The position numbers and the translations under genes were made by a program. This document shows, in pieces, positions 1-9,212 of a DNA stretch of 36,512 nucleotides. Each line of letters begins with the position of its first letter. Within the stretch, counting starts at the first letter, position 1. Source of the DNA: an uncultured beta proteobacterium (GTDB taxonomy: Bacteria; Pseudomonadota; Gammaproteobacteria; Burkholderiales; Burkholderiaceae_C); assembly GCA_903838565.1 (NCBI GenBank), contig CAILZB010000125.1:1-36512 (forward strand), in the 5' to 3' direction. The notes under the pieces are model-generated. The model ran no database searches. It saw only the letters and a program-made list of their open reading frames with translations, and was not told the origin of the DNA.

Positions 1-60
1 CCCGTGACTATGGAAGTGGTGACCATGCCCTTCGTTCCTACAAACTATTTCCGCGGCTAA
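1..60 (+). CDS. gcvT: Aminomethyltransferase GcvT, C-terminal end (partial)
   Basis: Only the last 19 codons and the TAA stop are in the window. The reading frame from base 1 ends with MPFVPTNYFRG, which resembles the usual C-terminal tail of the glycine cleavage T-protein (a MPFVP-type end). The T-protein transfers the methylene group from the lipoyl arm of GcvH to tetrahydrofolate and releases ammonia. The identification depends strongly on position: gcvH starts 26 bp downstream and gcvP follows, the standard gcvTHP order. The start and most of the protein lie upstream of the window. Confidence 0.85.
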   Translation, partial: PVTMEVVTMPFVPTNYFRG

Positions 61-86
61 TTCTTCATTTTTTCACTGGAAACAAC

Positions 87-458
87 ATGACCATCAAATA
101 CACCCCCGACCACGAATGGATCCAGCTCGACGGCGGCATCGCGACCGTCGGTATCACGCACCACGCTCAGGACGCACTGGGCGATGTGGTGTTTGTCGAC
201 CTGCCCGAAGTGGGCAAGAGCTACGCGCAAAAGGACGCCGCCGGCGTCGTTGAATCGGTCAAGGCTGCGGCCGACGTCTACATGCCGGTGAGCGGGGAAG
301 TCACCGAGGTGAACGAGGCCCTGCGCGCCGACCCGGCTCTGGCCAACACCGACCCGCTGGGTGCCGGCTGGTTCTTCAAGGTCAAGCTCTCGGACGCGTC
401 GCAGGTGGACGCGCTCATGGACGAAACCAGCTACAGCCAATTTTCCGCCGACCACTGA
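87..458 (+). CDS. gcvH: Glycine cleavage system H protein
   Basis: This is the lipoyl carrier protein of the glycine cleavage system. It shuttles the aminomethyl intermediate from GcvP to GcvT and is reoxidised by lipoamide dehydrogenase. The 123-residue length is normal for the family. The lipoylation site is visible as Lys59 in [13 protein letters not shown], and the N-terminal TPDHEW motif is typical. The ATG at 87 is preceded by a GGA-containing purine stretch. It sits 26 bp after gcvT and 4 bp before gcvP, so co-transcription is very likely. The cytoplasmic role is known for the family; nothing unusual was seen. Confidence 0.98.
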   Translation: MTIKYTPDHEWIQLDGGIATVGITHHAQDALGDVVFVDLPEVGKSYAQKDAAGVVESVKAAADVYMPVSGEVTEVNEALRADPALANTDPLGAGWFFKVKLSDASQVDALMDETSYSQFSADH

Positions 459-462
459 CATC

Positions 463-3333
463 ATGAGCACCGCCACGCCTCTGAGCGAACTCGAAAACTC
501 TTCGGAATTCATTGCGCGCCACATCGGCATCAGCCCCGCTGATGAAGCGCTGATGCTGGGCGTGGTGGGTGCGGCGTCGCGCACCGCGCTGATCGAGGGC
601 ATCGTACCGCGCTCCATCGCGCGCTCCAGGCCGATGGATCTGCCGACGCCCGTGACCGAAGCCGCTGCGCTGGCCGAACTCAAGGCCATGGCGGGCAAGA
701 ACAAGCTGTTCAAGAGCTTCATCGGTCAGGGCTATCACGGCACGCACACGCCCGGCGTGATCCTGCGCAACATCCTGGAAAACCCTGCCTGGTACACGGC
801 CTACACGCCCTATCAAGCCGAGATCAGCCAGGGCCGCATGGAAGCGTTAGTGAACTTCCAGACCATGATCTGCGACCTCACCGCCATGCCCATGGCCAAC
901 GCATCCATGCTGGACGAGGCCACGGCCGCGGCCGAAGCCATGACGCTGGCCCGGCGCAGCAGCAAGAGCAAAAGCAATGTATTCATCGTGGCGGGCGACT
1001 GCCACCCGCAGACGATCGAAGTGGTGCGCACGCGGGCGGCGCCCCTGGGCATCGAGGTCAAGGTCGGTTTCGCGCCGGGCCTGATGAATGAAGGTGAATT
1101 TTTCGGCGTGCTGGCGCAGTACCCATCGACCACCGGCATGGTGCACGACCTGTGCGCCGTGGTGCAACAGGCACACGCCAAGCAGGCGGTGTTCATCGTG
1201 GCCGCGGACCTGCTGGCCCTGACCCTGCTCACGCCGCCCGGCGAATGGGGCGCCGACATCGCGGTGGGCAGCACGCAGCGCTTCGGCATGCCCATGGGCA
1301 ACGGCGGCCCGCACGCGGCCTTCATGGCGTGCCGCGACGAGTTCAAACGCTCCATGCCCGGGCGTCTCATCGGCGTCAGCGTCGACGCGCACGGCAATCC
1401 GGCCTATCGCCTGGCGCTGCAAACGCGCGAGCAGCACATCCGCCGCGAAAAAGCCACCTCCAACATCTGCACCGCGCAGGTGCTGCCTGCCGTTGTGGCC
1501 AGCATGTACGCCGTGTACCACGGCCCTGACGGACTCCAACGCATCGCACAGCGTGTCGCCAGCTACACCGCCATCCTGGCGCGCGGCCTGCAGAGTTTGG
1601 GGCACAAGCTCACCAACCCCAGCGCCTTCGACACACTGACGGTGCAAACCGGCGACGCTACCGAAACAATAGCAGCCAAAGCGCGACAAGCCGGTGTGAA
1701 CCTGCGCATCGTCTCCAAGACCCAGCTCGGTGTGGCGCTGGATGAGACCACGACACGGGACGAAATCGCGCAGCTCTGGTCCTTCTTTGCCCAGGCCGGT
1801 CAGACCTTGCCGCAGGTCAGCGCGTTCGAGCAAGGCATCGACTCCCTGATCCCGGCCACGTTGCGCCGCGCGAGCGCCTTCCTCACGCATCCGGTGTTCA
1901 ACAGCTACCACTCCGAGACCGGCATGCTGCGCTACATCCGGGCCTTGAGCGACAAGGACCTGGCGCTGGACCGAAGCATGATCCCGCTGGGCAGTTGCAC
2001 CATGAAGCTCAACGCCACGAGCGAGATGATTCCCATCACCTGGCCCGAGTTTGCTCTCCCGCACCCCTTCGCCCCGGCCGATCAATTGCAGGGCTATGCA
2101 GAGCTGGATACGCAGCTGCGCGCCTGGCTGTGTCAGGCGACGGGCTATGCCGGCATCAGCCTCCAACCCAATGCCGGCTCTCAAGGCGAATACGCAGGCC
2201 TGCTGGTGATCCGCGCCTACCACCAGGCCCACGGCCAGGGCCAGCGCAATATCTGTTTGATCCCCAGCAGCGCGCACGGCACCAATCCGGCCAGTGCGCA
2301 GATGGCGGGCCTCACGGTCGTCGTCACCGCCTGCGACGCACACGGCAACGTGGACATGGCCGACCTCCAAGCCAAGTGCGAACAGCACAGCGACAAGCTG
2401 GCCGCGGTGATGATCACCTACCCCAGCACACATGGCGTGTTCGAAACCCAGGTGAAGGAACTGTGCGCGCTGGTGCACAGCCACGGCGGCCGCGTCTACG
2501 TGGACGGCGCGAACATGAACGCGCTTGTGGGCACGGCAGCACCGGGCGAGTTCGGTGGCGACGTGAGCCACCTGAACCTGCACAAGACCTTCTGCATTCC
2601 GCACGGCGGCGGCGGCCCGGGCGTCGGTCCCGTGTGCGTGGTGGCGGATCTGGTGCCCTATTTGCCAGGTCACGCCACCGCCGGATTGCCGGGTGGTACC
2701 GGCGCGATCAGCGCCGCGCCGTTGGGCAACGCGGCGGTGCTGCCGATATCGTGGATGTATTGCCGCATGATGGGCGCAGAAGGCTTGCGCCATGCCACCG
2801 AGGCCGCCATCCTCGCGGCCAACTACATCAGCGCGCGCTTGCGCGACCATTACCCCACGCTCTACGCGAGCAGCAATGGGCATGTGGCGCACGAATGCAT
2901 TCTGGATCTGCGCCCACTGAAGGACGCCAGCGGCATCGGCGCCGAGGACGTGGCCAAGCGGCTGATGGACTACGGCTTCCATGCGCCGACGCTGAGCTTT
3001 CCGGTGCCGGGGACGCTGATGGTCGAGCCCACCGAGAGCGAAACCCTGAGCGAACTCGACCGCTTCATCCACGCCATGATCGCGATCCGCCAGGAGATCG
3101 ATCAGGTGCAGGCAGGCGTCTGGCCCAGAGACAACAACCCGCTCACGCACGCGCCGCACACGGCTGCCAGACTGCTGGTGGCCGACTGGGATAGACCCTA
3201 CCCGCGCGAGCTCGGCGCCTTCCCGCTGGAGACGCTGAAGAACGTCAAGTACTGGCCACCCGTGGGCCGGGTTGACAACGTCTGGGGCGACCGGAATCTG
3301 TTTTGCAGTTGCATCCCCCTGGGCGAAGATTGA
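463..3333 (+). CDS. gcvP: Glycine dehydrogenase (decarboxylating), P protein
   Basis: This is the PLP-dependent P protein of the glycine cleavage system. It decarboxylates glycine and loads the aminomethyl group onto the lipoyl arm of GcvH. The 956-residue single chain is the fused form typical of proteobacteria. The N-terminal half begins after ARHIGIS, and the C-terminal half holds the PLP lysine, Lys708, in [18 protein letters not shown]. An in-frame TTG/ATG-like extension reaches back to 361, but it would overlap gcvH. The ATG at 463, 4 bp after the gcvH stop, gives the family-typical N-terminus [11 protein letters not shown], so I chose it. Third gene of the gcvTHP operon. Confidence 0.98.
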   Translation: MSTATPLSELENSSEFIARHIGISPADEALMLGVVGAASRTALIEGIVPRSIARSRPMDLPTPVTEAAALAELKAMAGKNKLFKSFIGQGYHGTHTPGVILRNILENPAWYTAYTPYQAEISQGRMEALVNFQTMICDLTAMPMANASMLDEATAAAEAMTLARRSSKSKSNVFIVAGDCHPQTIEVVRTRAAPLGIEVKVGFAPGLMNEGEFFGVLAQYPSTTGMVHDLCAVVQQAHAKQAVFIVAADLLALTLLTPPGEWGADIAVGSTQRFGMPMGNGGPHAAFMACRDEFKRSMPGRLIGVSVDAHGNPAYRLALQTREQHIRREKATSNICTAQVLPAVVASMYAVYHGPDGLQRIAQRVASYTAILARGLQSLGHKLTNPSAFDTLTVQTGDATETIAAKARQAGVNLRIVSKTQLGVALDETTTRDEIAQLWSFFAQAGQTLPQVSAFEQGIDSLIPATLRRASAFLTHPVFNSYHSETGMLRYIRALSDKDLALDRSMIPLGSCTMKLNATSEMIPITWPEFALPHPFAPADQLQGYAELDTQLRAWLCQATGYAGISLQPNAGSQGEYAGLLVIRAYHQAHGQGQRNICLIPSSAHGTNPASAQMAGLTVVVTACDAHGNVDMADLQAKCEQHSDKLAAVMITYPSTHGVFETQVKELCALVHSHGGRVYVDGANMNALVGTAAPGEFGGDVSHLNLHKTFCIPHGGGGPGVGPVCVVADLVPYLPGHATAGLPGGTGAISAAPLGNAAVLPISWMYCRMMGAEGLRHATEAAILAANYISARLRDHYPTLYASSNGHVAHECILDLRPLKDASGIGAEDVAKRLMDYGFHAPTLSFPVPGTLMVEPTESETLSELDRFIHAMIAIRQEIDQVQAGVWPRDNNPLTHAPHTAARLLVADWDRPYPRELGAFPLETLKNVKYWPPVGRVDNVWGDRNLFCSCIPLGED

Positions 3334-3383
3334 GGCGAGATAACGGCCACTGATTTCCCGACACTCCCTTAGGCAGCCTATCC

Positions 3384-5012
3384 ATGCAAATCACCCGACG
3401 GGCGCTCGGACTGCTCCTGGGAGCCGCTTGCAGTCCATTCCTCCGGGCGCAAGACAATTCCTTCTGGAGCCTGACCTACCGCCCTGCGCCGCTTCCCACG
3501 TTTGAAATCACCAGGGGCAAACTTCCGTCACCCATCTACGACCAGGCCCCGGTGTACGTCGAGATGTACTGGAAGGCCTGGGAGCTGGCGTTCAGGAACT
3601 TTCACGAGCCCGCACCGGGAAGCGGTTTTGTGTCCCAGTTCATCGACGCGTCGTTCAACCAGAACATCTTTCTCTGGGACACCTGCTTCATGACGATGTT
3701 CACCAACTACGCCCATCCCCTGGTGCCCGGGATTGGCTCGTTGGACAATTTCTACGCAAAACAGCATGAGGACGGGGAGATCTGCCGTGAGATCGATCGC
3801 AGCACCGGGCGCGATCTGTCGGCCTGGGTGAATGAATCCGGCAAGGACTTGTTCAGTCGCCACGGCACTGACTGGGGCGCCAAGGGCTTTGCCGTTTCCT
3901 ATATCGGTCGCGAGGTTCCAAAACCGGCGCCGATCCTGACGCTGGACGCACTGAGCCATCCCATTGCCGCCTGGGCGGAACTGGAGAGTCTGCATCTGAC
4001 CGGCGACATGGAGCGCCTCAAGCGGGTCTATGGACCGCTGGTGAAATACCACCGCGCGCTGAAGAAATATTTGCTGCAAGGCAATGGCTTGTACCTGTCG
4101 GACTGGTCGAGCATGGACAACTCGCCGCGAAACGATGACCTTGTGGGCGGCGGAACGGCCGTCGACACGTCAGCGGAGATGGTGATGTTTGCCGATCAAC
4201 TCGCGCAGATCGCCGACCTGCTGGGTAAGAAGGACGAAGCCGCCGGTTATCGCAGCGAAGCCCGGTCGTTGGCGCAAACCATCAACCAGAAAATGTGGGA
4301 CCCGCAACGAAGGTTCTACTTCGACCTGCGCGTCGATGGCCAGCGCTCGCGCGTCAAAACCGTGGCGGCGTTCTGGACCTTGCTCGCTGGCGTGGCCACG
4401 CCGGAGCAGGCGCACGCGCTTGCGGCCGAACTGCAGAACCCGAAGACCTTTGGTCGCAAGCACCGCGTACCCACTCTTTCAGCCGACGAACCCGGCTTCA
4501 ATCCCAACGGCGGGTACTGGCGCGGTTCGGTCTGGGCGCCCACCACCACCATGGTGATCCGAGGGCTGCAAAGGTATCGCAATGACGAGCTGGCGCACGC
4601 CATTGCCGATGAACACCTGCGCGTCATCTCGGAGGTTTATGGGAAGACGCACACCCTCTGGGAAAACTACGCGCCCGACACGCCCAGGCAGGGTGATCCG
4701 GCCAAGGCCGACTTTGTCGGTTGGTCGGGCATTGGCCCGATTGCCTATTTCATCGAGTTTGCCATCGGCATCAAGGCCGACGCCCTGGAAGACCATATTG
4801 ACTGGAACATCAGCAGCCCCACTCGCGTGGGCCTGGAGCGGTTCCGCTTTGGCGGCAAGACCGTCGACCTCGTCTGTGAGGCGGCGGACGGCACGGGCAA
4901 GCGCAAGCTCAAGGTCCAGAGCGACAGCCCCTTGAGCCTGGTCGTGCACTGGCAGGGCAAGCAACACCGGTACGATATCGCCGCAGGCAAAGCGCTGTCC
5001 GCGACGCTTTGA
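3384..5012 (+). CDS. Exported GH63-like (MGH1-type) glycoside hydrolase
   Basis: A 542-residue protein with a signal peptide containing a twin arginine (ITRRALGLLLG, residues 3-13), compatible with Tat export, and a likely cleavage near residues 21-23. The rest resembles the (alpha/alpha)6-barrel glycosidases of the GH63/YgjK/mannosylglycerate hydrolase group. Visible landmarks are FLWDTCF (96-102), SSMDNSPRND (242-251) with candidate general acid Asp245, NGGYWRGSVWAP (375-386), and LWENYAPD (425-432) with candidate base Glu427. By analogy with the family it should hydrolyse an alpha-glucosidic or glucosyl/mannosyl-glycerate-like substrate in the periplasm, but the substrate cannot be read from sequence. 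It starts 50 bp after gcvP with no functional link to it, which suggests an independent insertion into this locus. Confidence 0.85.
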   Translation: MQITRRALGLLLGAACSPFLRAQDNSFWSLTYRPAPLPTFEITRGKLPSPIYDQAPVYVEMYWKAWELAFRNFHEPAPGSGFVSQFIDASFNQNIFLWDTCFMTMFTNYAHPLVPGIGSLDNFYAKQHEDGEICREIDRSTGRDLSAWVNESGKDLFSRHGTDWGAKGFAVSYIGREVPKPAPILTLDALSHPIAAWAELESLHLTGDMERLKRVYGPLVKYHRALKKYLLQGNGLYLSDWSSMDNSPRNDDLVGGGTAVDTSAEMVMFADQLAQIADLLGKKDEAAGYRSEARSLAQTINQKMWDPQRRFYFDLRVDGQRSRVKTVAAFWTLLAGVATPEQAHALAAELQNPKTFGRKHRVPTLSADEPGFNPNGGYWRGSVWAPTTTMVIRGLQRYRNDELAHAIADEHLRVISEVYGKTHTLWENYAPDTPRQGDPAKADFVGWSGIGPIAYFIEFAIGIKADALEDHIDWNISSPTRVGLERFRFGGKTVDLVCEAADGTGKRKLKVQSDSPLSLVVHWQGKQHRYDIAAGKALSATL

Positions 5013-5401
5013 CATCGAACCCCTACTTGCGACTACGACGGTGCATCCCTGCGGCTCGCAGGACCCGGCGAGCCTGTCAATGAATGTCTTTTTGGTAACA
5101 AAAAGAATCCCTCTTCAACGAGCGTGAACGCTCGGCGCGCCGGCCGCTCAAGCGGAGTCTCCCGGCAGCACTCGCGTGGGTCGATGACGCTTGATCCGGC
5201 GCCGGCGCGAAGTTTCGTAGCGAACGGTTACATCAGCTTGCACCCGCGCGGTCAAAGCGGCTCGACACTGGCGCAATGGGAGCAACGCGAAGCCCGGCGG
5301 CCCAGGTTTCGCCAGACCGTGATCCGCTCCCCAGGACTCGATCTGTCAAGACCGACATCATTTTGCTCAACCGACTTCAATCCGCCAGAGATCAATCCAT
5401 C
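5013..5401. other. Gene-poor gap with two small hairpins
   Basis: About 390 bp between the glycosidase stop and the chosen acyltransferase start. Two perfect inverted repeats are visible. One is CTTTTTG-GTAA-CAAAAAG at 5088-5105, the other CGAGCG-TGAA-CGCTCG at 5119-5134. Neither is followed by a convincing T-run in either direction, so neither is a clear terminator. Open frames that run through this stretch lack recognisable protein features or good starts and were not called. The promoter of the acyltransferase gene presumably lies here, but I could not place it. Confidence 0.5.
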
Positions 5402-6278
5402 ATGCGCAGCGTTCAGGACCCGTTGGGGAAATATGTTGATGAGGCCAACATCAACTTTGAGATCTTTGGCAACGGCACTGATGCGCTCAAGGAAGACCTC
5501 ATGTTCGGCCTGCGCTATCAAGTCTATTGCATCGAGAGGGAATTTTTGCCGGCCAGCGACTACCCGAATCGCCTGGAACGGGATGAGTACGACCCTTATT
5601 CCACCTACGTTTCGGCCACCGATGACGACGAGTTGATGTTGGGATCCATGCGCATGGTCCGGGTTTCAGAGGGAATGCTGCTGCCGTTCCAGCAGCATTG
5701 CACGCGGTTTTTCCCCGACAAGTCCTTGCCTCCGATGCATGAGTGCGCCGAGATATCCCGCGTGATTGTCAGCAAGGCGTCGCGACGCCGGGCCTGGAGC
5801 GCTGCACCCGAATCGGCGCCAACGCCCGCCTTGGTCGACCTTGCTCCAACCCACATCACCAGCGCTTGGCGGCACCCCATTGTCCGTGACGCTGGGCATG
5901 TTTCGGGCAATGTACCGACACACCAAATTGTCCAGGGTCGGCTATTGGTACATCGCGGTTGAGCCGGCGCTGGCACGCCTGCTGCGGAAATTGAATTTCC
6001 TTTTTGAAGCCGTCGGGGAGGAGCAGGACTACTACGGACCCGTCACGCCCTACATCCTGCCAGTCGCGCAATTCGAGACCGACCTTCTGCGCAACGATCC
6101 GGCCATGTACGAGTGGTTTCAGGCGGGCTTGACGGAGAAGGCGCCGGCAGCCGCGGTGAGCGCCTTGATTGGCCATGCGCCTCCAGCCGCAGGTCGAGTC
6201 CGCGTCGCGAATGGCGCGCAGGGACCACTGCGCCGCTTGATTCAGACTCCAATTTCGAACTGCGCGTCGCCCATGTAA
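5402..6278 (+). pseudogene. Frameshifted PEP-CTERM/exosortase-associated acyltransferase (LuxI/FeeM-like)
   Basis: Two overlapping frames carry the two halves of one protein. The first, from ATG 5402, encodes LRYQVYCIEREFLPASDYP, LERDEYDPYS and CAEISRVIVSKASRRR, matching the N-terminal half of the acyl-homoserine-lactone-synthase-like acyltransferases linked to PEP-CTERM/exosortase systems. The match is lost after about 5790. It resumes in the next frame with PLSVTLGMFRAMYRHTK, YWYIAVEPALARLLRKL and DYYGPVTPYI, to a stop at 6278. The shift is net +1 (or -2) between about 5790 and 5870, in the variable part of the family. Intact relatives use acyl-ACP or acyl-CoA to make N-acyl products. The first frame alone would stop at 5962, giving a truncated protein. 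A sequencing error is the main alternative. The 3' end overlaps the convergent gene at 6242 by 37 bp. Confidence 0.78.
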
Positions 6279-6544
6279 CGGTGCGGGCCGAAGGCCGCGG
6301 TCACCGCCGCCGACTCTGCGGCTTGCCACTGCGTGAAGAGTTCACGCTGCGCTTCGGTGAGCGCATCCTCAGGCGGCTCCTCGCCGTAGATCGACAGCAG
6401 CTTCAGGTACATGGTGTAGACCGGCGCGACCATGGCCGCGTCGCCCAGAGTCGCCTCCAAAGCCGCACGAAAGCGTTGTTCCGCGGCGCGGCGGTCCTGC
6501 TCGCTCGCCTCCTCGAAATCGTAGAGCTTGAGGGTGTAACTCAT
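6242..6544 (-). CDS. Conserved hypothetical protein, translationally coupled to a dioxygenase
   Basis: A 100-residue, acidic, mostly helical-looking protein with no signal peptide or membrane segment. I do not recognise a named family. Its ATG overlaps the stop of the upstream dioxygenase gene by 4 bp (ATGA at 6541-6544), a strong sign of translational coupling and hence of a real gene. The N-terminus MSYTLKLYDFEEASEQDRRAAEQRF and the Ala/Glu-rich composition suggest a small helical bundle; this is inference only. Its last 37 bp overlap the 3' end of the convergent acyltransferase pseudogene. Confidence 0.75.
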   Translation of the reverse strand: MSYTLKLYDFEEASEQDRRAAEQRFRAALEATLGDAAMVAPVYTMYLKLLSIYGEEPPEDALTEAQRELFTQWQAAESAAVTAAFGPHRYMGDAQFEIGV

Positions 6545-7350
6545 GTCGGCGCTCCGACGGCCTGCAGGGCGAAAGCGTCCATCGCCAGAATGCCGTGCAT
6601 CACCTCGCGGCTCAGGTACTCCGGTGCGGCAGCATCGCCCGCGGCGCCCAACGCAAAGAACAGTGGCAGAAAGTGGTCTTCACTCGGGTGGGCGCGCACG
6701 GCGTGCGGAGCCTGAGCGCGGTAATCCAGCAGCGCGGCCACATCGCCGCGTTGCAGCGCGGCTTCGACCCAGCGGCTGAACTCCAGCACATACGGCAGCG
6801 GCACACGCTCGCCGCCGAAAAATTCGTTCAGGTTGTGCGTCATGCTGCCCGAGCCGACGAGCAGCACACCGCTGTCACGCAGCCCTCTCAATGCCCGACC
6901 CAGCGCGAGCACCTCTTTTGGACCGGCGTCCACCGGCAGTGCCACCTGCACCACAGGCACATCGGCACCGGGAAACAGGTGCATCAGCGGCACCCAGGCG
7001 CCGTGATCCAGTGCTCGCTCGGGATCGGCCTGCGCTGCAATGCCTGCCTGCTGCAGCAGTCCCAACACTTCCAGCCCCAGCGGCGTGCTGCCGGGAGCAG
7101 GGTACTGCAACTGGTACAACTCGGGCGCAAAACCACCGAAGTCGTGCCAGGTTTTCGGTCTGGGGTTGATCATCACGGCCGCTCCGCGCGCCATCCAGTG
7201 CGGCGACATCACGACCACGCCGCGCAGCGCGCCGTAGGCGTGCACCAAGTCCTTCGACCAAAGCGCCAGCGCCGGACCGGTGCTGCCGGGCTCAAGCGCA
7301 AACATCGGCGAACCGTGGGAAACAAAAAGTGTGGGTAGGGTGTCGTTCAT
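6541..7350 (-). CDS. Class III extradiol dioxygenase family protein (YgiD/DODA-like)
   Basis: A 269-residue cytoplasmic enzyme of the LigB/4,5-DOPA extradiol dioxygenase family. The metal-site motifs are present: SHGSP with His12, MSPHW with His51, and SEDHFLPL with His226. DHGAWVPL (115-122) and GSGSMTHNL (166-174) are also typical. E. coli YgiD cleaves DOPA in vitro, but the natural substrate of most relatives is unknown. An in-frame GTG lies 21 bp upstream at 7371. I chose the ATG at 7350 because MNDTLPTLFVSHGSP gives the usual short lead before the first motif. It is the first gene of a two-gene unit with the 100-residue protein and is divergent from the RidA-family gene. Confidence 0.92.
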   Translation of the reverse strand: MNDTLPTLFVSHGSPMFALEPGSTGPALALWSKDLVHAYGALRGVVVMSPHWMARGAAVMINPRPKTWHDFGGFAPELYQLQYPAPGSTPLGLEVLGLLQQAGIAAQADPERALDHGAWVPLMHLFPGADVPVVQVALPVDAGPKEVLALGRALRGLRDSGVLLVGSGSMTHNLNEFFGGERVPLPYVLEFSRWVEAALQRGDVAALLDYRAQAPHAVRAHPSEDHFLPLFFALGAAGDAAAPEYLSREVMHGILAMDAFALQAVGAPT

Positions 7351-7457
7351 GGCGATGATTGGAAGCGGCACCAGCTTAGCGTGAAAAGCTTACGGTCGTT
7401 TGCCCTGCGGCGACCTGAAGAATGAGAAAATGCGTTCATTTTTGGCCCTCAGAAATC

Positions 7458-7916
7458 ATGACCATCTACGACAAACTCCAGTCCCTGAACATCTCCCTGC
7501 CCCCGGTGGCGGCTCCGGCGGCAGCCTACGTGCCTTTTGTACAGACCGGCAAGCTGATATTTTTGAGCGGCCACATTGCCAAGAAAGATGGCAAGGTTTG
7601 GGCCGGTCAACTCGGAAAGAACATCACGACCGAAGAGGGCAAGGCCGCAGCGCGCGCCGTGGCCATCGACCTGATGGGAACGCTGCATGCCGCCGTGGGC
7701 GACTTGAACCGCGTCAAGCGCATCGTCAAGCTGATGTCGCTGGTGAACTCCACTGGCGACTTCACCGAGCAGCATCTGGTGACCAACGGCTGCTCGGAAC
7801 TGCTGGGCGAGGTCTTCGGCCCCGCGGTCGGCGCGCACGCGCGCAGCGCCTTTGGCGTGGCGCAGATTCCGCTGGGTGCCTGCGTGGAAATCGAGCTGAT
7901 CGCCGAAGTGGACTGA
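7458..7916 (+). CDS. RidA/YjgF/YER057c/UK114 family protein
   Basis: A 152-residue member of the RidA superfamily, in the longer subgroup (about 150 residues, against about 128 for true RidA). The classical family hydrolyses reactive enamine/imine intermediates from PLP enzymes. The conserved Arg129 in HARSAFGVAQIPLGACVEIE matches the substrate-carboxylate-binding arginine of the family. I chose the ATG at 7458 (MTIYDKLQSLNISLPP) over the in-frame ATG at 7422, whose extension MRKCVHFWPSEI is not family-like. It is divergent from the dioxygenase gene across about 107 bp, which should hold both promoters. The exact substrate is unknown. Confidence 0.93.
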   Translation: MTIYDKLQSLNISLPPVAAPAAAYVPFVQTGKLIFLSGHIAKKDGKVWAGQLGKNITTEEGKAAARAVAIDLMGTLHAAVGDLNRVKRIVKLMSLVNSTGDFTEQHLVTNGCSELLGEVFGPAVGAHARSAFGVAQIPLGACVEIELIAEVD

Positions 7917-7921
7917 ATCCG

Positions 7922-7943
7922 CCGGGTCATCGACCCCGGTTTC
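7922..7943. terminator. Possible bidirectional terminator between convergent genes
   Basis: The 25-bp gap between the RidA-family gene and yegD holds a hairpin. GGGTC pairs with GACCC around an ATC loop and extends to CC/GG with one bulged C, followed by TTTC. The stem is GC-rich but the T-run is short, so termination is likely but unproven. Confidence 0.45.
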
Positions 7944-9207
7944 ACGACTGCGCGCTGATCACGCCCGCCTGGATCGCCAGGCCCAGACCCACGCTGGCGA
8001 ACTTGTCGCCTTCGACCACCCTGGCCTTGGGCACGGCGCTGGCGCAGGCGTCGCGCACAAAGTTCAGCGACGAGGTGCCGCCGGTCAGGAACAGCGTGTC
8101 GATCTGCTCGGCCGACACGCCGGCACGGTGCACGCAGTCCCGTATGCACTGGCCGATCTTGTCGGTGAGCGCCGCGACCCGTTGCTCAAAGTCGCGGCTG
8201 TTGACGGCGACGACCAGATGCTCGTCCACGTAGGGCAGGCTGATGCTCACCTCGTCTGCGCTGGAGAGAGCGATTTTTGCGCCTTCGACGTCGCTGGCCA
8301 GTTGGTGCCCGGTGCGCTCGCGCACGACACGCAGCAGTCGGTGCACGAGGTCGGGCTGTCCCGCCAGCAGATGCATTTCCTTCAACTCGCTGGCGCTCTT
8401 TCTTCCGTACAGCAAGGTGATGCGGTGCCAGGTGGCCAGATCAAAGTAGGGAGAGGACGGCAGCTCCAGGTTCGAGCGGTCGCGGTAGTGCGTACCGTAA
8501 CCCAGATGCGGCATCACCTGGCCCAGACTGAGCCACTTGTCGAAATCCGTGCCCCCGATGTGCACCCCGGCATTGGCCAGGATATCGCTGCGACGATCGG
8601 TCTTTCTGTGCGACTGCGGTGAGACCCGGACCACGGAAAAATCCGAGGTGCCGCCACCGATGTCGGCGATCAGCGCCAGTTCCTCCTGGCCCACTCTGGA
8701 TTCATAGTCGAGCGCGGCGGCGATCGGTTCGAATTGAAAATGGACGCGCTTGAAGCCGCAGGCTTTGGCAATCGATTCAAGCTGCTGCTGCGCCAGCCGG
8801 TCGAGTTGGGCATCACCGTCGACAAACCACACCGGTCGGCCGAACACCACTTCGTCCAGTTCCCTGCCGGCATCTTTTTGCGCCAGCGCTTTCAGGTGCG
8901 CCAAGAACTTTCCGATGATGTCCTTCAGGCTGACGCGCTCATGGCCGATCTCCGTCGACTCATCGATCAAGCTGCTGCCCAATACGCTCTTGAGCGAGCG
9001 CAGCAACCGCCCGTCGTAGTGGTTGGTATACGCCGCAATCGCCTCTCGGCCGAACTGAACCTTGTCGTCCTCCAGATTGAAGAAGATGGCGCTGGGAATG
9101 GTCAGCTGCCCCTGCTCCAGCGGGATGAGCCTGGGCCCTTGGGGCGAGGCTAGGCCGACGGTGGAATTGGAGGTGCCAAAGTCAATCGCAATCACGGGAA
9201 TCCCCAT
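7942..9207 (-). CDS. yegD: Hsp70-family protein, YegD-like
   Basis: A 421-residue actin-fold ATPase related to E. coli YegD (about 450 residues). It has the nucleotide-binding half of Hsp70 without a normal substrate-binding domain. Visible motifs are phosphate-1 (AIDFGTSNSTVGLAS), phosphate-2 (IADIGGGTSDFSVV) and the adenosine motif (LFLTGGTSSLNFVRD). Its cellular role is not established; it is often annotated as a putative chaperone. The ATG at 9207 gives the family N-terminus MGIPVIAIDFGTSN. It lies 71 bp downstream of parC on the same strand, with an inverted repeat in between, so it may have its own promoter or be attenuated from parC read-through. Confidence 0.93.
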   Translation of the reverse strand: MGIPVIAIDFGTSNSTVGLASPQGPRLIPLEQGQLTIPSAIFFNLEDDKVQFGREAIAAYTNHYDGRLLRSLKSVLGSSLIDESTEIGHERVSLKDIIGKFLAHLKALAQKDAGRELDEVVFGRPVWFVDGDAQLDRLAQQQLESIAKACGFKRVHFQFEPIAAALDYESRVGQEELALIADIGGGTSDFSVVRVSPQSHRKTDRRSDILANAGVHIGGTDFDKWLSLGQVMPHLGYGTHYRDRSNLELPSSPYFDLATWHRITLLYGRKSASELKEMHLLAGQPDLVHRLLRVVRERTGHQLASDVEGAKIALSSADEVSISLPYVDEHLVVAVNSRDFEQRVAALTDKIGQCIRDCVHRAGVSAEQIDTLFLTGGTSSLNFVRDACASAVPKARVVEGDKFASVGLGLAIQAGVISAQS

Positions 9208-9212
9208 CCGGC

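Noticed and set aside
361..462. N-terminal extension of gcvP overlapping gcvH.
   Set aside because: It reads gcvH out of frame; the ATG at 463 gives the family start.
847..3159. A 770-codon minus-strand frame antisense to gcvP.
   Set aside because: Same GC-driven shadow effect; no recognisable protein features.
5124..5636. A 170-codon plus-strand frame overlapping the acyltransferase start.
   Set aside because: Arg/Ser/Pro-rich, no family features, and it overlaps the LRYQVYCIEREF-encoding frame.
5402..6278. Programmed ribosomal frameshifting in the acyltransferase gene.
   Set aside because: No slippery heptamer or strong downstream structure was recognised in the join region, so a mutation or sequencing error is simpler.
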